In this document: positions 1 through 14,100 of the stretch, one piece after another
Numbering within the stretch: the stretch's first letter is position 1
Layout: each line of letters begins with the position of its first letter
NCBI GenBank assembly: GCA_949358305.1
Contig: OX442314.1
Coordinates: 18,407,060-18,471,059 of the forward strand
From: Strigamia acuminata
Lineage: Eukaryota > Arthropoda > Chilopoda > Geophilomorpha > Linotaeniidae
Direction of reading: 5' to 3'
DNA: 64,000 nucleotides
Notes under the pieces: model-generated
What the model was told of the DNA's origin: nothing
The model's database searches: none
What the model saw: the letters and a program-made list of their open reading frames with translations, nothing else
Translations under genes and position numbers: made by a program

Positions 1-329
1 AATTCGCAACTTACATTTTAAGGTTTAATGAAACGATAACCTTTCAAGGCCTTTAGCTAATTTATCAAAATTGAAATTAAATAACGTTTGCACTTTTTAA
101 TAGCTATATAAATAATAAATTGTATCAAAAGGTCAGTTATTAAAGTAATATTTTTGATCAAATATCAACTATATTTTGTCAACATTTTTTGTTGTTGTTC
201 CTCAAGTCAGTTTTCCAATCACATTCAAATGTTTTCAAGTTTATTTTTAAACTAGGTAACTTAAGAAATGATATAATTCCTCCCCAGTAAATATCGAAAC
301 TTTATCTTTCCTTGTTTTTAAATATTTAG

Positions 330-1346
<1,017 letters not shown>

Positions 1347-3203
1347 CAAGTAAGTACCGAAATTATGAAAAAAAACTAATAATATATTTAACAATTTATT
1401 TTTATCGTACGCTCTAATACATAAGAGAAAATTATGTCTGCCGGTAGTTGCGAATTTTCATGTATTCAATTCAATTTAGCATGGAAAATTTAAATTTAAA
1501 TTTAAATAAAAATCGGCGTATCGTAAGTTTTAATCAGTTGTGTACCGGGTCTGTTAGAACTAACAAATAAATGTAAGTTTTCTCACACACAAAATTAAAA
1601 GATATGTACAATCTCTTTTTAATATTTTAAAAAGTTTTGAAATGAAATGAAACTCAAATACAAAAAAAATAAACGTACCGGTCGGCATTATGCAATAACA
1701 CATGCCGTTATTGTATAAAAAGATACGTATCTTAGTTGGCTCAAATGCAGAAGTACGTACCACACACATTTGTCAAGTAAACTAAATCTACATATAATAA
1801 GTTTATTAAAAACTGCCGTTTCTGCAATTCCGCCATGATTCTGAGGATGAAATTGTTGTCGTTTGTTGTATTTGAGGCACGATGAACTGAATGTTATTTT
1901 ATTTTGTACGGGAATTAATTAACAAAAGGGTCGTAAAGTAAAGAAAGAAAAGAAAAGAATGAATTCTGAGCGTAAAATTTTGTTTCGTTTTCAGTTTGCA
2001 ATTTTTTAATTTCGGTCTGCTCGTGTCTGATGATCGATGTACTGAAATCGGCTCATATCCGTCCACTTTATGTCACTATATTCTTTTATCATCGTGTATT
2101 TAATACATGTAATTATAGTATTTATAAAATTGGTATATTCCAATTGATATGTGTATTTTAAGTATACCAGGCTCATGGCAGATCTATCAACAATGAGCAC
2201 GACATTTAAAAATAAATTATCGGATTTTATAAGGGATTTGATTGATTTGTTTGTTTTTTGTGTTTATAAACTTTCGAAGCCGTTAACAACGCCGAAATGG
2301 CCATAAAACCTTCCTCAAACAAACATTTTTCTCGTTTAGTTAAATGTGTCAACACAAAATTACTCGTTCTCATCCCACTAGTTTAGTTAATCTGATAACA
2401 TCTCTAACTTTTCAACCTCCCCCTGCTTTAGTTTCGTCTCAGGTTTCAAGTTGAAACTTTCAACGGATGTGACGCGACAGACCCAAATTCCCAGCCCATG
2501 GTTAATTGCTCTACATTCATCATGTCAAATGGCTTTATAAACAATTTAATCAAAGCAAAAGAAAACAATCAAAACCAATTCCAGCGCAATTCAAAATAAC
2601 TTTCTCCTTTTTTCGTTTTGCTTCGCTGTATTACCTACATGTGGGAATTTTCCGGGTATCAATGTAATTCGATACGGTAGGAGAGTTGACTGGAAATTGA
2701 ATTTGCGCCACCCCGAATCAATTTCAACGGTTAATACTTTCAAGCCGATACCATTCCTAAATGCGGCTCGTTAAACGGAGTTGGGAATGATAAAGTGCTA
2801 TTGGCACACTTGTTGACAGTTGCTGAAGCGCTGTTGGTGCGGAGGAGCCAAACAGCCGCCACAGATGAATGAATGCAGACAGCTGGCCATCCCAGCAACA
2901 ACTTCCATTTGTACCAACACAACTTTCAGTGCCAATTGCTTTTTTCGACAAAATAAACTTTTATCGGCTGATGGGTTTGTATGGAAAAAGTAATTGGTTT
3001 AAAAACTTAGACAATTTTCCTTTATTTTTCAAGTCGTTCAATGTTTACATTACAGGGAATTTTAATTTACTGTCCTTATACATAAAAACGGCTGCTACCA
3101 CGTTTAAAACTACGCTCAAAACAAGAACTATATTTTGCCACGAATAGAAACACGATTCTGTTCCTTGAAAAAAATATACAAAAAAAAAAGAAAAGTGTTA
3201 ATA
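1347..3203. other. Intergenic DNA between FoxL2 and TMEM201
   Basis: AT-rich spacer between two genes whose 3' ends face each other. I see no conserved reading frame, RNA gene or repeat family here. A TTTATT at 3021-3026 is a possible AATAAA poly(A) signal for TMEM201 on the minus strand. Short open frames in 2740-3147 show no codon pattern or family similarity I recognise. Confidence 0.6.
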
Positions 3204-5479
3204 TCAACAATACAATTTCAATTCTATCTTCATACCGTTTTCTGACAAATTTAAATTTGAAGTTGTGTCAATGGGGCAAGTACTTGACGACGATTTCGAG
3301 CTATTTGTCCCCTTTTCCGAGCACCTTTTTCGTGTCATATTACTCTCGTACGATTGCGTCACGTCTTGTTGACTCACACAGTTGAAGTTATGACATTGTT
3401 GGTCGTAAAAAGGTGTTTCTTCGCAGCCACCATAAACTGATCCGACCCGACTGGAGGTATAAGATGGGCAGTAGAAGCTGTTGTTGGCAGGTAGTGGACT
3501 GTACAAATTCCCATTTTCATGAAACTGAGCTGCAATCAAATATGGCAATTCATTAAAAGCCCTTTTAAAGATTTCCAACCAAAGCCACAAACTCCTGAAA
3601 TTTATTTTTATTTTTTCTAACATCGGGAGTTTGTTAAACACAGTTTAGATGTTTTATGCATACGAAAGTTGATGTAATTTGGACTAGATGTCATTCTACA
3701 ATTCATCGACGGTGACCAATTTGCTTGTGGTTGTTGCCAACAATTAATGTAAGGCCACGCATGCATCGGTTGAGGCGAGGCTAATCTAGGCGGGCTTAAA
3801 ATCGGACGGCGCGAACGTATTTCATCGTTTAAATAATTGAGCACGGGCGTTGGAGTTGATGGTTTATAATCATGTGTTCTAAAAATTCCTAAAAACAAAA
3901 ATCCATTAATGATTCATAATTGAATTAATAAATAACAAGTAACCTGCGTTGCTGTTTGATTTGCTAGGTGTGCCTAAACTCATGGCACCTAATGAGCTTT
4001 GCAAGTTTCCTTTCGTTTTTTTCCTCAGCTGCTTTTCAGCTTTGATCTTATTTTGAATCCACGCTCTCGTCGAAGTGTCTCCAGATTTATTCGCGATGCA
4101 ACTAAAAATAAAATAAAAAAATGCATAAAACCAATTAATTTTTTAAATTTTATTTTTTTTTTAAAAACAAACTAACCTTTTCGTGACATATTTTACGACT
4201 TTCTTTGGATACAGAGAACTCACACACAAGTACATTAACAAAAATAAAGTTGAATACAGTATAACACAACGTACACATTCCTCATTCAGGAAGTTTAAAT
4301 AATGATAATAATCGTAATAACTAGCCAACTGCGAGTTGAACATCGCCTGCGTTAAATGCAATAATAATGTGAGCAAGTCAACAAAATGGACATCATATTT
4401 TTTCGATAAAACTCCAATGGCAAATAAAATTAAACTAATCTCATAACCTAATTGATCAACTAAATCGACGGTGCCATTTAAAACATACGGTGGCAAGACA
4501 AGCTGTGTCCATTCGTTATCTCTAATATAGTTAACGAAATCACTTCTAAACAATAGCAAACCAGTCGTTAATGAATAAATGAACAAAGATAGGATATAAA
4601 AATAAAAATAAATAGTTGATGAGTAAACTTTTTTGATAAATGCATTCTAAAAAGAAAAGAAAAGAAAAAACGTAAATAAATAAATAAATAAATAAATAAA
4701 ATTGATGAAAAACCGAAAATAATTCCATACTTCGAAAATGGAAGACTTTGTGGATGATGAAGAACAGCTATTTCGCTTTGACCGCCATTCTAACAGTTTC
4801 GGCCGTAGAAACGAATCCTGTTGCCCAAGCGTGTCTCGCAAAACCAATTCGCATTTCCGACACAATCGGTACACCCTTTCTAAGTAAGTTTTGTAATCAT
4901 TCATCTCGTCAGAATAATTTTCTTCGTTTAAAGGCACAAAATGAGTCAATGCTGCAACTTTCATTTGCTGATTGACATTACATTGGTTGCAAAATCCATT
5001 TTTAAACGAATTGCAATTGTCTGTGTATTCACGAGATCGATTCTGATTCGGCGTTTCATTAAAAAATTCCTCGTGTTGAGCAGGAATCGGTTTATTGTAA
5101 TCTCCACTCTGTAATTTATTTTAAAAAATTTAATCAACACCGCTCTTAAATGATTTTTGAAATCTTTAATTACATCACTAAATCCATTATACTGCTCGCA
5201 GTAAGGACAATCCCAGCAATTTTTGTTTCCGTAAGGGACTTTCGTATTTTGATGACAGAACCAGCAGTTCACAGTGACAGGAAATTTTGGTCTGTGGAAG
5301 AAGAAAGATTTAAAAAATAAAAAATATATTTTTAGTGAATCTGAACTGGAGGCGGGGAAATACGAACTGCAACAAATTAGGCCTAACACTTTAACCAACC
5401 TCAGCCATCGATGAAGAGCTAGGCCCGCTGCCACTGTTGTCGTGATTCCAGCAGCACCCACCGCGATATGAACGGCCAT
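3204..5479 (-). CDS. TMEM201: TMEM201 / Samp1 (NET5) inner nuclear membrane protein
   Basis: Seven coding exons on the minus strand (5479-5400, 5291-5174, 5108-4731, 4646-4177, 4101-3944, 3888-3664, 3529-3204) join in phase to give 584 residues; the human protein is 666. A hydrophobic N-terminal segment (residues 1-26) is followed by the Ima1-type zinc domain: NCWFCHQNT, NCWDCPYCEQYNGF, FCNQCN and LCRKCE give four CxxC pairs, with the family-typical DYNKPIPAQ between. Exon 4 encodes several membrane segments; the C-terminal tail is polar and Ser-rich. Family knowledge: Samp1/Ima1 sits in the inner nuclear membrane and links to LINC complexes and chromatin or centrosomes. The domain order matches the family. 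The last two exons are the least certain, since the tail is poorly conserved. The start is the first ATG before the hydrophobic segment. Confidence 0.88.
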
Positions 5480-6183
5480 CGCAAAGCGGTATCTAATTTG
5501 TTCGAGGAGAAAGAACTATATCATAAATGCCGGTTGTGGTCGTTCACCTGCTTAACGAAACCACGTGAAACGGAAATAGAAATCATTTACCAAGTGAAAT
5601 CAGGAGTGAAAGTAAATTATCGACACTAGATTGCGCTACTGTTACGAAAGCCAACAACTACCGCAAGGATTAATTCCTTGCTCATGCGTATGAATTAAGA
5701 GAAGCGTATAGACGCGATTCGGCTCCGTGTGTTAATTCTGTATCCAGACATCTGTAATAAATAAACCGGATGCATTATATTGATTGATTTCCCAGTAAAA
5801 GTAGTTAATTACACTACATTCTAGTAATCGACGGAACTTTAGTACGAGCACGTTTTGATTTTTAATCTAAAAAAATCTAGCAAAATTATGTTTTCCCATC
5901 ACAAGCGTGCTGGTGGTGGTGATGCATTAATCGTTCCTAGGTATCTAACAAACATTTAACGCAGGAAGCCGTTCTGTGGGCATCCGCTAGACGAATCACT
6001 ACGTCCAGCACTTGAAGATCCGCGAATGTTTACGTCTACACCGGGCTCGTTTTAATATAGAATATTTTAATATAAGATTGACATATTTTCTGTGAAGTGA
6101 TTAATAAGAAAGAACACAATTTTATTTTACCAGGCAATAATTTAAAGACAAATGCTAATTAAGAACACCAGTAATGAAAGTTG
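5480..6183. promoter_or_regulatory. Divergent intergenic region TMEM201 / SLC35E2
   Basis: Upstream DNA shared by TMEM201 (minus) and the SLC35E2-like gene (plus). A polypyrimidine tract ending in CAG near 6134 looks like an acceptor, so the transporter probably has a non-coding first exon in this stretch. No TATA box or RNA gene is evident. Confidence 0.4.
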
Positions 6184-7558
<1,375 letters not shown>

Positions 7559-8183
7559 ATGTAGAAATCGCTATTTATTTTTTTTTTAAGTGCTAGAAAA
7601 AATTTAATTGGAGATTTTAATGAACTGGAAATTTTAAAAGTCCACGACAATAAACATTCATACAATGACAATTTTGTCAAAAGTCAATAAAATCCATTAT
7701 TTTTTTTCTGAAATTACCGAGTCATTGGTTGTATCCTACGTTCCCGCCTAATGGTACGTCTGCTGATTGGTATCGGGCTGTCGATAGACGGCGCAAGGGC
7801 GCAAAACACGTGAAGCGCACAACGGCTTGCAAGCAGGTTCAAACTTGCCGTCTGCTCCGTTGTTTACGATACAAATGTATCCTTAAAGTGAACTGCACAA
7901 GCTGATAATAACGTAAGTTATGGTTTTACTTTTTTTTTCAGTAACAAATACATGTATAACGCAAGTAATCGAATTGCCGAAATATAAATGAATCGTGTTT
8001 TAGCGTGATCGTTATGAAAACCATCTGGAGTCGTTTTGTATTTACCTTTTTGGTTTCGTTTGCGACATTAATTGGAAATTTTAAGTCATTTAGAGGAAAA
8101 ACTTGATACATGTTTTGAAAGTATCGTATTAAATGATTACTTGTTTAACTTAAAACGTTTAAAATGACCGAACAAAACCACCG

Positions 8184-8255
8184 GCGATGGTGGTATAGTG
8201 GTAAGCATAGCTGCCTTCCAAGCAGTTGACCCGGGTTCGATTCCCGGCCATCGCA
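8184..8255 (+). tRNA. tRNA-Gly (anticodon UCC), copy 1
   Basis: A 72-base gene with a complete cloverleaf. The acceptor stem is GCGATGG/CCATCGC with discriminator A. D arm GTAT...GCAT, anticodon stem GCTGC/GCAGT around loop CTTCCAA, variable loop TGAC, T stem CCGGG/CCCGG with loop TTCGATT. The anticodon is TCC. A T-run (TCTTTTTC) starting 7 bases downstream can act as the RNA polymerase III terminator. Position 15 is G and position 48 is C, a standard Levitt pair. Confidence 0.96.
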
Positions 8256-8450
8256 GTTTATCTTTTTCTTGAATTTTTTTCGAAAAATTTTATTTCATTG
8301 TTTTAAACGTCATTATTTTTGGACATTTCGAAGTTTTTTTTATATTTTTCATAGAGAAAAATTAGTTTCTTCCTTTTTTGTTCAAAAAAGGAAGAGGTTA
8401 AATATGCCACTGTGTAGAATAAAAAGGGTTATTCAACTCTTAATCTACAC

Positions 8451-8522
8451 GCGATGGTGGTATAATGGTAAGCATAGCTGCCTTCCAAGCAGTTGATCCG
8501 GGTTCGATTCCCGGCCATCGCA
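8451..8522 (+). tRNA. tRNA-Gly (anticodon UCC), copy 2
   Basis: Second copy, 195 bases after the first and differing at only two bases: G to A at position 15 in the D loop and C to T at position 48 in the variable loop. These two positions form the tertiary Levitt pair, so G15-C48 has become A15-U48. All stems are intact and the anticodon is TCC. A TTTTT run at about 8528-8532 is a good terminator. Confidence 0.95.
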
Positions 8523-8608
8523 ACTTTATTTTTACTACCCCAAAATATAAAATATAATTTTTTTTAAATAACACAAATGATTTTTTCTTTCTTTAGGAAA
8601 CCACAAAC

Positions 8609-10738
8609 ATGAACGGGCACGTGATTCCGGGCACACCGATTGCAGTCGACATATGGCGCTTGAAAAATATCCAGCAATCGAAACTTTTTTTTCTTTCCCA
8701 CGCGCATGCAGACCACACTTACGGCTTAACGTCAACTTGGAGAAGTGGCATAATCTACACATCGCCCGTAACCTCTAAAATAATCACCCACAAATTGAAG
8801 GTAAATTTTCCCAATTTCCTCGAATGACATTATTTATTAATAAAATCATCATTTCAGATCAAACCAAGTATAATCAGACCTCTCGTCATTCGAGAACCAC
8901 ATCTCATACCCGTAGATGAAAACAAACGAGAGTTTATCACAGTTACTCTATTCCCCGCGAATCACTGCGAAGGAGCCGTTCTGTTTTTATTCCAGGGATA
9001 TTTCGGAACGATTTTGTACACCGGTGACTTTCGCTTCTATCCTAGTCTGGTGAAAGATATAGGAGAAGTAAGCGTCGGAGGCGTAGATCATCTTTATTTG
9101 GATAATACGTACTGCAATCCCAAATTCGTGTTCAATAGCAAACAAAGCGCACTGAACGAAATATTGAATATTATCAGCTGTCACATAGACGAATACGACA
9201 TTGTGATTGGATTTAGATATTTGGGGAAAGAAGATATTCTAGTAAAAATTGCGCTGCATTTTCGGGTGTTGATTGCGGTGGAAGAAGCCAAGTTGGAACT
9301 ATTCAAAGTGTTAGGACTTCCCAACTATTTTACTACGGACTATCGAGCCACGAAGATACGAGTTGTACCGTTCGAGCAAATCACGAAGAAAAGAATTCAA
9401 TTTTTGAACTCGAAAAAACCAACTATTGGCATTCTGCCCACTTGCTTGTTCGTGGGAAGAGGAAACAGCCCTTTCAAGGAAGAAAGAAACATTTTCGTGG
9501 TTCCTTATTCCGACCATTCATCTTTTCCCGAGCTGAAACAATTCGTTAAAGAGATTTTTCCGAAAAAAATTCATCCTATCGTGAGACTTAGCGACATCGA
9601 TGTCAGTGTTTTTGACGACTTGCTGAATCCCGAAGCATTGAAACAGGTGGTAATTCCCAAATCAGTGCAGACATTCATGTTGAGAGAGAGATGCATGGAT
9701 TCGAATAAGCTTGTGGCCACGAAACGTGTTTTCAATGCTTCTAGGGTCAGTACGAGTAAGGTGAAAGGAGTTGTTTTCCAGTCTACGTCCGAAGAAAGTG
9801 ACGTAGATGACATCCATTCGGTTGAAAAAATTCAAACTGGTGTTCAATTGTCGTTTGGATTGGATGAAGAAAGCGACGGTGGAGATACATACTGTGTTCC
9901 CCCAACTCAGGACAACGATTTGTCGTGCCCGGAATCGGACGATGATGACAATGCAAGTCGTGCACGTGACAGAACTGCTCAAATTGGAACAGTAACTATT
10001 CGAGAAACACCGACAAAGGATTTTATGAATAGAGTTGGAAATGGAAAACTCACTCCCTATCCATCGAAGCGAGTGATAAAGAAATGCCTGTTTAGTGACA
10101 GTTCAGAATCGTATAATGATGAGAGTTTCGAGAGAAATAACGTGATAAGTGGGGAATGTTTGACTGCTCCAATTGAAGCTGTTATCATTAGAGAAACACC
10201 GAAAAAGGATTTTACGAATAGAGTCGGAAAGAGAAGACTCACTCCTTATCCATCGAAGCCAGTGATAAAGAAATTCAGGTTTAGTGACAGTTCAGAATCG
10301 TCTAAAAATGAGTGTTTAGAGACTAATAACATGAAAAATAGGGAATATTTGACGTTTGGACCATCTTCTGACAATGATGATTGCTCCAGTTACACGAATG
10401 TTGATCAAATGCCATCGAAATGTGGGACAAAAGAATTATTTGTCATAGAAAGTAACTCTAGACCATTTTATGGGCACGAATTTAAACGAGAAGAGAATGC
10501 TGGGACTTTTATGTATGGTAAAAGAGAGTACGAAGCGGTTAAGTTATCAATTTTTCAAAGCATAAATCGTTGGTTAAAACCTAAGGAAAATTCTACTGGA
10601 AGATGCAAGTCAAATGAAGAAGTGCAGCAGGAAATGATGGAAGAAAGGAGAGCGAGGATTGAGAGATTGGAAAAAGGAGGAGAGTTTTCGGAAGCAGCTA
10701 ATTTGCATATTTTGGTAGATTGGCAGTCAAATCATTAA
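8609..10738 (+). CDS. DCLRE1B: Apollo (SNM1B/DCLRE1B) metallo-beta-lactamase 5' exonuclease
   Basis: Two coding exons (8609-8800, 8858-10738) give 690 residues. The N-terminal 320 residues are a metallo-beta-lactamase/beta-CASP nuclease: SHAHADH (HxHxDH zinc motif), ANHCEGA, GYFGTILYTGDFR, the beta-CASP region with YLDNTYCNP, and VVPYSDHSSF. The opening MNGHVIPGTPIAVDIW closely follows vertebrate Apollo rather than Artemis or SNM1A. Family knowledge: Apollo is a nuclear 5'-3' DNA exonuclease that trims telomere ends and helps repair interstrand crosslinks. The tail beyond residue 330 is acidic, Ser-rich and disordered and holds a tandem 63-residue duplication. No clear TRF-binding or PCNA motif was found. 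The start is supported by the conserved N-terminus. AATAAA at 10832-10837 is a likely poly(A) signal. Confidence 0.94.
9976..10353 (+). repeat. Tandem 189-base (63-codon) duplication in the Apollo tail
   Basis: Two in-frame units with a 189-base offset. Each encodes a version of IRETPxKDFxNRVG, LTPYPSK, VIKK and FSDSSES. They differ at many silent and replacement sites, so the duplication is not recent. The repeated unit is basic then Ser/acidic, like a short linear-motif cassette. Exact unit ends are approximate. Confidence 0.85.
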
Positions 10739-11178
10739 ACGTGCTATGTGCAGATTTTTGTATTTTTGTATTTTGTTATTATTTTGTAAAAAAAAAAGTT
10801 TGATTTGATTAACTGATGCAATTAACTGATGAATAAATTTAATTTGTCATTCAAAACAATTTTTAAAAAGCATAATTTGATTTATTTGATCCGGCTCTCT
10901 CTGTCGACAGCCACGCGGACTAGCCACTGTTCCAGATTGCGAGCACCAGTCTGTGACCCTTGCTTGTGACCTGTGTTTGTGTTATAATTTCTACTTCTCT
11001 CACTTGTTTTTATTTGGCGCTGCATTTTCAATCATGTCTCTCGTTTATTAACTAAGGAGTGTTCGCGGCTCACCTCCGTTTTACGTGTGTTGATAATTTC
11101 CAAACCGCTGTTTAGCCAGCCTGTTTAACCGGACGTTGTGTGTGGACGATGCTGATTTCATTTTAAGTTGCAGCCAAA
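10739..11178. promoter_or_regulatory. Intergenic: Apollo 3' UTR and ACAP 5' region
   Basis: Holds the Apollo poly(A) signal (10832-10837) and, from about 10890, a more GC-rich stretch that is probably the promoter and 5' UTR of the ACAP gene. No reading frame or RNA gene is evident. Confidence 0.4.
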
Positions 11179-14100
11179 ATGAAACCAATTACAGATTTAT
11201 CCGAATGTTTGAGGGATTCTCCAAAATTCAGGTAAAACGAAGTTTTAAGAATGACTGGTGGATGATTCACCCTCGAAATGTAATCAAGAAAAGAAAAAAA
11301 TAGTTTGAAGAAAAGAAAATACGCGAACAAATAATATTCCTTATGTTATCGCTATGGATCACGCGCAATAGATAATATGAATACAGCTGTATTTGTAATT
11401 TCGACCTGATTTTATTTAATCAATGATCAATAATAACATATTCTAAGTTTACGGACCAAATATCGTTTAAATTGACTCAGGTGCGCCCATTAGTTTCGTC
11501 TTAAATAAAACATTCCTTTGAATATTTTATAGGAGCGCCTTGGAGGAATCCGAAGATGATATCGATTTATTGGAAGTAAAACTCGAAAAAGTATGAAATT
11601 TAATTTAATTTTTAATTTTTAATTTTAAAGTTATTTTATAATTACTTGCAGATGGTGAAAACATGTTCCAATATGGTTGAGGCTGGTAAAGCTTATGTTA
11701 ATAGTAAAAGGTAAAGAAAAAATGACATTACTGTCGGTATGTGTATCTTTGATGTATATATAATGTGAACTTTATTTGATTAGTTCTTTTATCGGATCAG
11801 TTGTTGACATATCTAGTTATTTCAAAGATGATCCTAAAATTGCAGTAAGTTATTATGAAATTAGTTGATTTCTTTTGTACTTATGTAAAATTGTTCCAGA
11901 GTGCTTTAAACAGATTAATTCAGGGATTATTTGAAGTGATTAAATACCATACGGTAAGTTTTTATTCAATTGACGGGTTTCTAATTAATTAATTAATTTC
12001 TTTTTATTCATAATAGATATTGATAGATCAAGCTCAACGTTCTGTTTGTAAAAATCTGAACAATTTTGTGAAAAAGTATTTGAAAACTTCAATTTGTATC
12101 GAATTTTTTTACATTCAAATTTTATATGTTTATTTTCTTAGCGATATTCGCGCTTTAAAGGACACGAAACGTTATTTCGAAAAAATAAGCGATGAATTAG
12201 ACCAGTCGTTGATTAGAAATTCTCAAGTTTCTAAAAGTAAACCACACGAAAGTGACGAACTGAACAATGTTCTTGTGGCTACTCGCTCATGTTTTCAATA
12301 CACTGGATTAGATTATGTCAATCAAGTAATTGTGTTTCATTCAAAATAAAATATTTATTTAGCTGATGACATTTCAGATTAGTCTTCTTCAAGCAAAGAA
12401 GCGGTATGAAGTTCTCGATACGGTACATCGTCGTATTTCTGTTTATATGTTTATTTTTATTTTGAATTTTGAATTTTTTTAACAGCTGTTATCATACATG
12501 CAAGCACAAACCACTTTTTTTCATCAAGGAGCTGATTTGTGCGAAGATACTGATCCACTAATGAAAGAAATAGCTGCCGATGTAAATACCAAATTAAAAG
12601 TTTTAGTACCAAGTATTTTATTATGATCGCCAATTTGTATTTCAGTTGGCCCAAATGAAATCCGAAACAGTGGCGTTGGATAAGCAATTGGAAGGACGGC
12701 ACAACTTAGTTACATCCAAAGTAGGCTCAAAATTTTCCCTTAAAGATTATGTTTTATGCATTATCCTAACCAAAACTATTTTTTAGGAAATAATTCCAAA
12801 AGTTGACTTTAATTGTTCTTTAACTACGCCTCAGATTGATGGTTATTTATTTAAAAGAACATCTAATGCTTTTAAAACTTGGAACAGGTAAAATATATAT
12901 ATATATACTTCTCGCTTTAAAATTATAAGAATTTAATGTTTTTTCATTTAAATAATTGCAGGAGATGGTTTATAATTCAAAATAATCAGTTGGTGTATCG
13001 TAAAAGATCCAAAGATGACAATTTAACAATCATGGAAGAGGATTTAAGACTATGTTCAGTTAAACCTGCAAATGAAATTGATCGTCGATTTTGTTTTGAA
13101 ATTTTAAGCCCATCCAAGTGAATACGAGTGATTTGTTTGTTCGTTTTTGTCACTTAGATAACTTTTTTTGTCGCTGTATTTTTAGGAGTCACATGTTACA
13201 AGCTGACAGTCAAGAAATGTACGACATGTGGATGTCAGCTCTGCAAGCAGGGATCAATGCAGCCATTCAGCAACCCACTCAAGAAGTGGACTCGTATGAA
13301 GTGGGTTGCAAATATAAAAAAAGATTTATTGACTAAACAAACTTAAACTTTTTTTTTTCACAGCGCAATTACGATTCGAAATCCAATGATTCATCAAATG
13401 ACGAAATGCAGAGCAAACCTTCAGATTCAATAAAGTCATCGCCTAAAAGGTAGTGTTTATAATACAAAATTATATAAAAAATCACAAATTAATAATTACT
13501 TTGTTTTAGCGAGCCGTTTATGCACCAAATTTTACGTGTTGCGGGAAACGATAAATGTTGCGACTGCAAATCCCTGCAGCCTCGATGGGCTAGTATCAAT
13601 TTAGGAATAACGTTGTGCATCGAGTGTTCGGGAATTCATCGAAGTTTAGGTGTTCATCATTCCAAAGTCCGCTCTTTGAATTTGGACGCTTGGGAAGGGG
13701 AATTAGTGAAGATCATGCTTGAACTTGGAAATGACATGGTGAATAAACTTTACGAAGCGAATATCGATGAAACTGTGGCAATACCGGCGACTCCAGACTG
13801 CATGAGAAACGTCCGTGAAGCGTGGATCAAGGCGAAGTACATTCAGAAAGCGTTTGTCCGGAAAAAACCGTTGCCAACGCAACATTTACGAAGACAATGC
13901 AATGTGCGTAAAGTGATTCAAAGGCGTCCCTCGCTGCCTAACGATGAATCGAGTAGTTTGTCTGGACGCAGTCCGATCCCACGTTCGCCATCTTTAAATC
14001 CTGAGATGAATAGAAAACGATCTGGATGTGTTTTTCCAGAGTTGAGCGTTCCGTGTGTTTTGGAAAAAGACGCGGTGGACACGGAAGCAACCGACGAACC

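Larger units (their letters stand above)
7700..8608 (+). promoter_or_regulatory. Apollo 5' region: probable non-coding exon and 5' UTR intron
   Basis: A strong donor (AAC|GTAAGT) lies at 7912/7913, and a strong acceptor (TTTCTTTCTTTAG) ends at 8596, 12 bases before the Apollo ATG. I infer a non-coding first exon ending at 7912 and a 684-base 5' UTR intron (7913-8596). Both tRNA-Gly genes lie inside this intron in the same orientation. This is inferred from splice signals only. Confidence 0.45.

Noticed and set aside
2740-3147. Short overlapping open frames on both strands between FoxL2 and TMEM201
   Set aside because: No codon signal, splice context or family similarity.
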